DNA of 44,803 nt from IMG/VR virus record IMGVR_UViG_3300020401_001045, positions 1-44,803 of that record, one strand, 5' to 3'. Both the position numbers and the translations under genes were made by a program. Positions 38,554-44,118 of the stretch are shown piece by piece. A model generated the notes under the pieces. The model did no database searches. It had not been told where the DNA came from and saw nothing but the letters and a program-made list of their open reading frames with translations. Source of the DNA: a virus. Position 1 is the stretch's first letter, and every line of letters starts with the position of its first letter.

Positions 38554-38582
38554 AGTATATACTTATTCTAGGCGTATGTCAA
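38554..38582 (-). promoter_or_regulatory. Sigma70-like promoter for dnaJ-def-clpA (leaderless geometry)
   Basis: On the minus strand the -35 is TTGACA (38577-38582) and the -10 is TATACT (38554-38559), with a 17-nt spacer. Only ATTACT separates the -10 from the ATG at 38547, so the expected start is the A of the start codon. Confidence 0.82.
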
Positions 38583-38585
38583 CAA

Positions 38586-38942
38586 TTATTTGTCTGACTT
38601 TTTACTTGATCCAGTATATAAACCAAACCATGCCGCGCCTGCACCAACTACTATTGATACCAAACCTGATTGTTCCATTGTTGGTTGCGGTATAGCCATA
38701 TACCAAATTACTACCTTGTATAACAAATAGATATAAGTTGTAATGAATATTCTTGGAAATATTCTCCAACTGTCTACTGCTTTTGCAAGATGTATTAATT
38801 TTGCATATGGATTAGGACCTAAATCTTTTACAGAAGTGTCAACTTCTAATTCTACATTTACTTTCTTTTTGACATCTGCCACTGGCTTGCCCCCTTCTTT
38901 GGTTAATAACTTATCTTCTTTTATGACTTTACTTTTTTCCAT
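38586..38942 (-). CDS. Two-span membrane protein, holin-like, 118 aa
   Basis: A polar N-terminus of about 45 residues, then two hydrophobic segments (about 60-82 WRIFPRIFITTYIYLLYKVV and 91-111 QSGLVSIVVGAGAAWFGLYT) and a short basic tail (GSSKKSDK). This layout, and its position next to spanin and endolysin genes, suit a holin; marine phages carry similar proteins. No direct proof of pore function. Confidence 0.6.
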   Translation of the reverse strand: MEKSKVIKEDKLLTKEGGKPVADVKKKVNVELEVDTSVKDLGPNPYAKLIHLAKAVDSWRIFPRIFITTYIYLLYKVVIWYMAIPQPTMEQSGLVSIVVGAGAAWFGLYTGSSKKSDK

Positions 38943-39360
38943 TTTTTATTTTTTCTATTTCTTGTTTGTTGCTATTAATTTTATCGTTTTGTGCCTTATC
39001 AATCATTGCCTGCATTCTACGTCCTTTTTCAGCATCGCTGTCAAGGTGTAAATCTTTATTGATAATTTTTTCTAGTTTGTGTAATTTTAATCTATCGTTT
39101 GAAATATATCTCCAAACATAACCCTTCTCACTATACACACCAAATACAGTTTCTCTAAATCCTATTCTAACTATTATTGCATCTTCACCATCTAGTATAA
39201 TATGATCGCCTTCATTAAACGCAGGATTAAATTTAAATTTTAATCCACTCATTAAATTTACGGCAAAGTCTTTAAACCAAAAGACTGCTGATAGCGATAT
39301 TAAAATTGCTATCCATGGTGCTAGTACATCTGCTAGATCTAATCCTAACTGGTCAAACAT
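38929..39360 (-). CDS. MscS-like membrane protein, 143 aa
   Basis: One N-terminal hydrophobic segment (about 8-30), then VNLMSGLKFKFNPAFNEGDH with IILDGEDAIIVRIGFRETVF, which follows the pattern of the MscS pore-end and beta domain (N-x-x-SG-x3-x-F-x-P-F-x-x-GD-x-I). The rest is a charged helix. It is much shorter than MscS (286 aa) and has no normal TM1-TM2. It may form or modify a channel; activity unknown. It overlaps the holin-like gene by 14 nt. Confidence 0.6.
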   Translation of the reverse strand: MFDQLGLDLADVLAPWIAILISLSAVFWFKDFAVNLMSGLKFKFNPAFNEGDHIILDGEDAIIVRIGFRETVFGVYSEKGYVWRYISNDRLKLHKLEKIINKDLHLDSDAEKGRRMQAMIDKAQNDKINSNKQEIEKIKNGKK

Positions 39361-39361
39361 T

Positions 39362-39610
39362 TTACTTCTTCTTTTCTAACTTTTTAATTCTCGATTCCAT
39401 AGCATCTAACTTGTTCTTTAATGCTGGAAATTTCTGCATTGTCTTTTCTTCAGCAGTTAATATTTTAAGATCATATCTTTCAGCCGCCCAGTTGTACCAT
39501 GATTCCATTTTGCCATAGAACCATTTACCCATTGCTGTCTTTTTGAACCAAGCATTTGTAGCCTGTCCTAGTACGGCGCCTACTATTGATTTAATTAAGA
39601 AAAACCACAT
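39362..39610 (-). CDS. Membrane-associated protein with coiled-coil tail, 82 aa
   Basis: A hydrophobic start (WFFLIKSIVGAVLGQATNAW), an aromatic amphipathic middle (FYGKMESWYNWAAERYDLKI) and a Lys/Glu coiled-coil end (LDAMESRIKKLEKKK). A GATAAATA box lies upstream. Position in the lysis/envelope cluster. Function unknown. Confidence 0.6.
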   Translation of the reverse strand: MWFFLIKSIVGAVLGQATNAWFKKTAMGKWFYGKMESWYNWAAERYDLKILTAEEKTMQKFPALKNKLDAMESRIKKLEKKK

Positions 39611-39632
39611 ATAATATCCTTTGTTATATGTG

Positions 39633-39640
39633 TATTTATC
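39633..39640 (-). promoter_or_regulatory. T4-like late promoter box GATAAATA
   Basis: The minus strand reads GATAAATA, 23 nt before the ATG at 39610, in a 38-nt intergenic gap. It fits late expression of the envelope cluster genes. Confidence 0.6.
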
Positions 39641-39648
39641 TGGGCAGA

Positions 39649-39819
39649 TTAAAAATTACAGGATAGATTTGCTTTGGGATTGAACTCTATATCAGCGGTT
39701 TTAGGTATCGTTTGATCAGATGATACTTTTAGATCAACACCTGGATCTAAGCGACATTCTGTTTTACCAGCACAACCAGTAAGCACTAATAAAACTGCTA
39801 TGACCACAGTTTTATACAT
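39649..39819 (-). CDS. Small lipoprotein, 56 aa
   Basis: ATG 39819 to TAA 39649, directly after the o-spanin-like gene. The start MYKTVVIAVLLVLTGCAGKT has a signal peptide with lipobox LTGC (C16). Two more Cys (ECRLDP; LSCNF) could pair. The gene fills a gap in the lysis cluster, and the lipobox is the main evidence. Function unknown; possibly a second outer-membrane lysis component (inference). Confidence 0.7.
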   Translation of the reverse strand: MYKTVVIAVLLVLTGCAGKTECRLDPGVDLKVSSDQTIPKTADIEFNPKANLSCNF

Positions 39820-39821
39820 TA

Positions 39822-40217
39822 TTAGTTTTTAGATTTGTTTTTTGGACCGTTTTCTGATTCGTAGTATTCTTTATACGACTTAATTATTTCGTCTTGTTGT
39901 AGCATATATGCACGTATCTGTGCAAAGTTTTTGCTTAATGCTTCATATCCTTCGTCTGTTAATCCAAACAATACAGGATCAATGTTACCTGCTTTTAGTT
40001 TAGCAAAGACTTCATCTGCATTATCAGATGTAATTATTGTCCACTTAATTTCTTCTAGTTTTGGAGTAAGTGGCTCAGGGAGATTCAGAGGTTCTCTTTC
40101 AACTTCTGTGCTAAAGATTTCTAATTGCTTAACTGCTGTACCGCAACTAGTGAGGAACGTAGTTAGGGTTAGCAATACTAGGACAGATAGAATTGATTTC
40201 AGACTTCTTAGTTGCAT
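39822..40217 (-). CDS. o-spanin-like lipoprotein (Rz1-like), 131 aa
   Basis: N-terminal signal peptide with lipobox LTSC (C25: LTTFLTSCGTAVK), then a Pro-rich stretch (EREPLNLPEPLTPKLEEIKW) and a helical C-terminal part (LFGLTDEGYEALSKNFAQIR). It starts 71 nt inside the 3' end of the i-spanin-like gene in another frame, the arrangement typical of Rz/Rz1 pairs. It should disrupt the outer membrane at lysis with its partner. Longer than classic Rz1. Confidence 0.75.
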   Translation of the reverse strand: MQLRSLKSILSVLVLLTLTTFLTSCGTAVKQLEIFSTEVEREPLNLPEPLTPKLEEIKWTIITSDNADEVFAKLKAGNIDPVLFGLTDEGYEALSKNFAQIRAYMLQQDEIIKSYKEYYESENGPKNKSKN

Positions 40218-40632
40218 TTTTCTCTTTCTCCGTTAATGGACTTCCCATTGCAATTTCTTGACATCGCATTGCATTGTTACTTCCTTTATTAATTATCTTT
40301 TCAACCGATGATGGTCTCTTCGTTGCGAGATCACCAATATCACGTACCTCGCCTTTTCCGTTTATTTTATTGAATTTTTGATCCAAAGCCTTAAACTCGG
40401 CTTTAAGGATTAAATTTTGTTTTTCTATTTCTGCTTTAATTTTAGTCATTGCTTCAAAGTCTGCTTTCATCTGTTGAATAACTGCTTTTTGACTATCTAT
40501 ACTTTGTTCCAATTTTAGATTATTTGCTTCTGAGGTTGCCAAGTCTGCTTTTAGATTCTTTACATACATGAATCCGCCTCCAGCACCTGCTAACACTACT
40601 AACATTAATGCAATTTTTATAGAACTAAACAC
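40147..40632 (-). CDS. i-spanin-like protein (Rz-like), 161 aa
   Basis: One N-terminal membrane anchor (about 5-24, IKIALMLVVLAGAGGGFMYV), a long coiled coil to about residue 90 (LATSEANNLKLEQSIDSQKA; EAMTKIKAEIEKQNLILKAE) and a C-terminal part with Cys residues. The start is GTG at 40632 with GTGGAGG 7 nt upstream, overlapping the ACP-like stop as GTGTTTAG. With the overlapping lipoprotein it forms a two-component spanin, predicted to fuse inner and outer membranes. Confidence 0.75.
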   Translation of the reverse strand: MFSSIKIALMLVVLAGAGGGFMYVKNLKADLATSEANNLKLEQSIDSQKAVIQQMKADFEAMTKIKAEIEKQNLILKAEFKALDQKFNKINGKGEVRDIGDLATKRPSSVEKIINKGSNNAMRCQEIAMGSPLTEKEKNATKKSEINSICPSIANPNYVPH

Positions 40633-40849
40633 TCTTTGCCTCCACTAATTTAATAAAGTCGCCAACTGTTTTTACATTGGCTTCTTCTTCAGTTGAAATA
40701 GTTGTACCTGTTGCTTCTTGTATTGCAATGGTTAGTTCAACTATATCAAATTCGTCAGCACCTAAGTCATCTATTAAAGATGCACCTGGTATGACCTTAG
40801 ACACATCAACGTCTAAATGTTCTGCTATTGCTTTAACTACTTTTTCCAT
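40625..40849 (-). CDS. Acyl-carrier-protein-like protein without the attachment serine, 74 aa
   Basis: The fold and motifs match ACP (EHLDVDVSKVIPGASLIDDL, IVELTIAIQEATG, VKTVGDFIKLV). But the phosphopantetheine motif, normally DSL, reads D32-E33-F34 (GADEFDIVEL), so no Ser is present to be modified. It may be a structural mimic that binds host fatty-acid enzymes or acyl partners, or a protein with another role. The ATG is within the end of a 46-aa gene. The next gene in transcription is the i-spanin. Confidence 0.85.
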   Translation of the reverse strand: MEKVVKAIAEHLDVDVSKVIPGASLIDDLGADEFDIVELTIAIQEATGTTISTEEEANVKTVGDFIKLVEAKSV

Positions 40850-40973
40850 CTTCTTCCTCGTATCTTGCGTGTTCGCAAACCACTATCTCTATAGGTTTGT
40901 TATCACCGTCCTTGAACTCTTCGATTAATCTACCTTCATGAGCCCTACCACAATTCTGGCAAGTCTTTATCAT
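40833..40973 (-). CDS. Small zinc-ribbon-like protein, 46 aa
   Basis: ATG 40973 overlaps the endolysin stop as ATGA, and its stop lies 17 nt inside the ACP-like gene. The protein has CQNCGR near the start (C5, C8) and VVCEHARY (C33, H35), a CxxC...CxH set that could hold zinc. The overlapping junctions support it. Function unknown. Confidence 0.6.
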   Translation of the reverse strand: MIKTCQNCGRAHEGRLIEEFKDGDNKPIEIVVCEHARYEEEDGKSS

Positions 40974-41494
40974 ACAAGTTTCAATGCTTCTTCAGTGGTC
41001 TCTGTGGTTCTACGTGTCCAACCTTTGCCAAACGTTGCAAATGTACTCAGTCCTTCGTAGTATGCTTGTCTACGTTTTTGATATTCTTTGATTACTTCAG
41101 CAACACCGCCGACTTCTTCTTCATAGTTCGCTAACGCCTTAAGTGTGTTAGGACCTATTCCACCGTCTGCTACTGTTCCAATCATAGTCTGCAAATACTT
41201 TGCGGCTCTACCTGGACCAGCATTAACGCCAAAGTCGAAAATGCAAAGGTCTAAACCTCCTGGAAGGTCATCGCCTTTAATTGATTTCCAATAGTTCTTC
41301 TCATAGATAGGGGCAACATCTTCGGGAGTCAATGCTCTCATATCACTCTCATCAACTTCCTTGCCTACCCATGATTCGTAAACTCTTTTTGTAACACCCA
41401 AGTTTGTCATTCCACCTGGGTCTTTAGGGTGATTAACATAACCACCTTCATGATGTAAAATTATTTCCAAACAGTGTTTGAAATTATTCGCCAT
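40970..41494 (-). CDS. GH108-type endolysin (N-acetylmuramidase)
   Basis: 174 aa. The catalytic motif HHEGGYVNHPKDPGGMTNLG (E16) is that of glycosyl hydrolase family 108. Later IFDFGVNAGPGRAAKYLQTM and DGGIGPNTLKALAN match the peptidoglycan-binding C-terminal region. It should cleave the glycan strands of peptidoglycan at lysis. No signal peptide is seen, so access needs a holin. It follows the paralogue at 41494-42015 by a 1-nt overlap. Confidence 0.9.
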   Translation of the reverse strand: MANNFKHCLEIILHHEGGYVNHPKDPGGMTNLGVTKRVYESWVGKEVDESDMRALTPEDVAPIYEKNYWKSIKGDDLPGGLDLCIFDFGVNAGPGRAAKYLQTMIGTVADGGIGPNTLKALANYEEEVGGVAEVIKEYQKRRQAYYEGLSTFATFGKGWTRRTTETTEEALKLV

Positions 41495-42015
41495 TATACC
41501 ATTCCTTTTGCCGCGGCAGTGATTGTATCTACACGTGCCTTAAAAGCAGTCTTTTCGGATTCAGTTGCAGATGTTAATTTATCAATCCATGCTTTTCTAT
41601 GATCTTGGTATGTATCAATAGTTGCACTGATTCCTTTTTCTGCCACCATGTTTTCTAACAATCCTATTGTAATAGGACCAATCCATGTGTCTCTTTTTGC
41701 ACCAAGAACATATTGTAATTCTCTTTGTGCAATTTTTGGTTCTCTATATACTGCAAAATCAAATACGCATAAATCCATTCCCTTAGGAAGGTCATTACAC
41801 TTCATTAATTCCCAATACATTTTGTAAACACTCGCTACATCGTTCTCGGTAAATGCTTTTACTTTGTCTTTAGTAATCACTTTATTCATGTGATCTTCGT
41901 ATTCCTGTTTAGTGATACCTAAGTTGGAACACTTCTGATGGTCTGCATTATCTACAAATCCACTCTCATTTTCGAGCACAATTTTTAACGAAGGTTTAAA
42001 GTTTCCTGTTGCCAT
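41494..42015 (-). CDS. Diverged GH108-like paralogue, 173 aa
   Basis: It has the same length and layout as its neighbour: LENESGFVDNADHQKCSNLG keeps the Glu (E17) but loses the GG and DPGG motif. FDFAVYREPKIAQRELQYVL and DTWIGPITIGLLEN parallel the second half. The NxGGY changes suggest weak or altered activity. It arose by tandem duplication (inference). The catalytic ability needs testing; a virion-associated role is possible. Confidence 0.75.
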   Translation of the reverse strand: MATGNFKPSLKIVLENESGFVDNADHQKCSNLGITKQEYEDHMNKVITKDKVKAFTENDVASVYKMYWELMKCNDLPKGMDLCVFDFAVYREPKIAQRELQYVLGAKRDTWIGPITIGLLENMVAEKGISATIDTYQDHRKAWIDKLTSATESEKTAFKARVDTITAAAKGMV

Positions 42016-42017
42016 CT

Positions 42018-42722
42018 TTATCTCCTTGTTAATACTAATTGATGTCCGTTATTTTCCAGAACAATTTTTGTTCCGTACTTGGTTACATTGTAATCACCTA
42101 AATACTTTGTTAACCAAATTACTTCTGCAAAATCATTGACATTCAACGCCTCATTGATATTTATACTATCAACTTTACCAAAGTCAATCACATTGAACGA
42201 AACAGGATCAGCATATTTGTTCTTTACAGTCAAAATATCTTCCTTCATTTCGATCGATTCTGCATAACTTCTATTGAAGAAATTTTTATAATTATCCATG
42301 TTATTTTCGTTGACCTTAATACCATATGAGTCAGCGTCTAATGGAATTGCTTCAGAAAATGTTTCTAAATTTGCTGGCATACTTCTGAAGCCTTTGTAAT
42401 ATCTAAATTTGTACTCTTGATCTGTAAGTTTAGCAACACCGTCTAAAAGTTCTACTATGTTCTCTGGTGTTTTTCTGCCTCTTTCTATCTCAACAAATAC
42501 TTTGTATGTGCCATCGCTTTGTTCTCCTGATGTGCTGTCTGCATCTAAAACAAATGGATAACCTTTTTCAAAAAAGTTTTCTAAGTCTTTTGCACTTTGT
42601 TCATTGATTGTTGAAAAACTTAATACACAAATATCTTTGTCTTCTCCCATCTTTGATTTGTATGCATCAATTTCAAAGATGTTCTCAACACAATGTTCTA
42701 AATCTTTATCTCGTAATCCCAT
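42018..42722 (-). CDS. Conserved T4-like marine phage protein, 234 aa
   Basis: The start MGLRDKDLEHCVENIFEIDA with YKSKMGEDKDICVLSF and PFVLDADSTSGEQSDGTYKV is a pattern shared by many marine T4-like phages. The fold appears alpha/beta with YKVFVEIERGRKTPENIVEL. It ends 2 nt before the endolysin-like gene. A role in virion or head completion is suspected from company only; no function is known. Confidence 0.65.
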   Translation of the reverse strand: MGLRDKDLEHCVENIFEIDAYKSKMGEDKDICVLSFSTINEQSAKDLENFFEKGYPFVLDADSTSGEQSDGTYKVFVEIERGRKTPENIVELLDGVAKLTDQEYKFRYYKGFRSMPANLETFSEAIPLDADSYGIKVNENNMDNYKNFFNRSYAESIEMKEDILTVKNKYADPVSFNVIDFGKVDSININEALNVNDFAEVIWLTKYLGDYNVTKYGTKIVLENNGHQLVLTRR

Positions 42723-43255
42723 TAAACTGCTCCTGCTTCTGGTTCTGCTGGTGCCGCCGCCGCTAATTCATCTGCCGGTTGTGCCTCTGGAGTTGGGTTT
42801 GGTTGTTGTACTGCTGGATCAACTGTATTGTCCATCATTTGATTATAACCACTGTAAATGTCTGCTACTAATTTTTTAGGCATCATAATTTCAACTATCC
42901 AAATAGGTTCTCTATCTAGTCTTCCTTTTTTAGTACCAGGTCTAATATCGTCTGGAGTGCGTATTTTACGTGGCTTAATTATGCTGTCTTTTTTGTACGT
43001 TACCTTGCAGTCGTAATCTAGTAATCTCTTCCCGCCCATAGGATCTGGCATCTTTTCTCTTGGCCACATAAAAGAGCATATAATCCAATGTCTTTTAATG
43101 TTAGGACCAGATACTAGTTCGCCATCTTCCCAGTTTTTGTACACATATAAGTCTAATTCGTCTAATACTCTTTCAAAGTCCTTTAAAACAGTGAAAGAAG
43201 TATCGCTATCATATATGTTTTCTACGTTCTTAATTACGTCTAAAATGTCTTGCAT
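42722..43255 (-). CDS. Conserved T4-like marine phage protein, 177 aa
   Basis: MQDILDVIKNVENIYDSDTS, HWIICSFMWPREKMPDPMGG and IVEIMMPKKLVADIYSGY mark a conserved protein; the last 35 residues are Ala/Pro/Glu-rich and disordered. It overlaps the 234-aa gene by TAATG and is preceded by a GATAAATA box. Function unknown; late virion-related role likely from the promoter and neighbours (inference). Confidence 0.65.
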   Translation of the reverse strand: MQDILDVIKNVENIYDSDTSFTVLKDFERVLDELDLYVYKNWEDGELVSGPNIKRHWIICSFMWPREKMPDPMGGKRLLDYDCKVTYKKDSIIKPRKIRTPDDIRPGTKKGRLDREPIWIVEIMMPKKLVADIYSGYNQMMDNTVDPAVQQPNPTPEAQPADELAAAAPAEPEAGAV

Positions 43256-43280
43256 AACAGTGATTCCATATTTACATACT

Positions 43281-43288
43281 TATTTATC
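43281..43288 (-). promoter_or_regulatory. T4-like late promoter box GATAAATA
   Basis: The minus strand reads GATAAATA, 26 nt before the ATG at 43255, in the divergent gap between phoH and the 177-aa gene. Confidence 0.6.
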
Positions 43289-43341
43289 TAGTATTAGAGA
43301 TATAAACTATGATAACTTGGACCGCTAAACCGGTAAATATT

Positions 43342-43371
43342 TTTATGAAGAGGACGTATAAACTTCATAAA
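43342..43371 (+). promoter_or_regulatory. Nine-bp hairpin in the phoH leader
   Basis: TTTATGAAG (43342-43350) pairs perfectly with CTTCATAAA (43363-43371) around a 12-nt loop, 24 nt before the phoH ATG. It contains no T-run, so it is not a clear terminator; it may affect mRNA stability or translation. The upstream 80 nt hold only weak -35/-10 candidates. Confidence 0.4.
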
Positions 43372-43395
43372 GGTACACACATAAAGGAGGACTCT

Positions 43396-44118
43396 ATGGG
43401 TGCAAAAAGAAGTGCTCGAAAGAGCAGACACCACGGAAACGTGGTACAATTTCAACAATTCCTACCAAACAAACAAAAAGACGTTAAGATAATTCCAAGA
43501 AACAAAAATCAAGAAGATTATATGCTAAAACTACTAGACCTTAAGAAAGACATAGTCTTCGGGGTTGGTCCAGCAGGAACCGGTAAGACGCTAATAGCGG
43601 TACAGGTGGCTATAAAATTGTTCAAGGAAAAAGTGGTAGATAAAATCATAGTAACAAGACCAGTAGTAAGTGTAGATGAAGATTTAGGATTTTTACCAGG
43701 GTCGCTAGAAGAAAAAATGGCGCCTTGGACAAGACCTATTTTTGATGTCTTACGTGAATACTTTACTAGCAAAGAAATCAGTGGTATGATAGAAGAAGGC
43801 ATTATTGAAATATCACCATTAGCATATATGCGTGGTAGAACTTTCAAACGTGCATTTATATTAGCAGATGAAATGCAAAATACAACTGCTAATCAAATGA
43901 AGATGCTTTTGACTAGATTAGGTACAGGTTCCTTTATGGCAGTTACAGGTGACCTAGCACAGACAGACAGAATAAAGGATAATGGATTATTAGACTTTAT
44001 ACAATGTTATAGTACGCATAGCGGATCAAGTAGATTAGCAATGACTTCATTCAGTCATGTTGATATCGAAAGACATAGAGCGGTAAGAGAAGTATTAGAA
44101 ATTTATGGTGATGTTTAG
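43396..44118 (+). CDS. phoH: PhoH-like ATPase
   Basis: 240 aa from ATG 43396, chosen because AAAGGAGG lies 6 nt upstream; a longer frame to 43309 is in the leader. GVGPAGTGKTLIAVQ (Walker A 58-65) and AFILADEMQNTTANQMKMLL (Walker B) with a conserved VTGDLAQTDR and a Glu/Arg-rich end are PhoH features. PhoH occurs in many marine phages; its role is not settled but it may act in RNA handling or stress. It is the only plus-strand gene, and its stop overlaps the convergent neighbour's by a few nt. Confidence 0.93.
   Translation: MGAKRSARKSRHHGNVVQFQQFLPNKQKDVKIIPRNKNQEDYMLKLLDLKKDIVFGVGPAGTGKTLIAVQVAIKLFKEKVVDKIIVTRPVVSVDEDLGFLPGSLEEKMAPWTRPIFDVLREYFTSKEISGMIEEGIIEISPLAYMRGRTFKRAFILADEMQNTTANQMKMLLTRLGTGSFMAVTGDLAQTDRIKDNGLLDFIQCYSTHSGSSRLAMTSFSHVDIERHRAVREVLEIYGDV

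Noticed and set aside
43328-43345. ACCG/CGGT mini-hairpin followed by T-run in the phoH leader
   Set aside because: The stem is only 4-5 bp and the T-run is several nt away; too weak to call a terminator.
43309-43395. Longer phoH start giving 29 extra residues
   Set aside because: The added part covers the leader hairpin and has no ribosome binding site; the ATG at 43396 has AAAGGAGG at good spacing.
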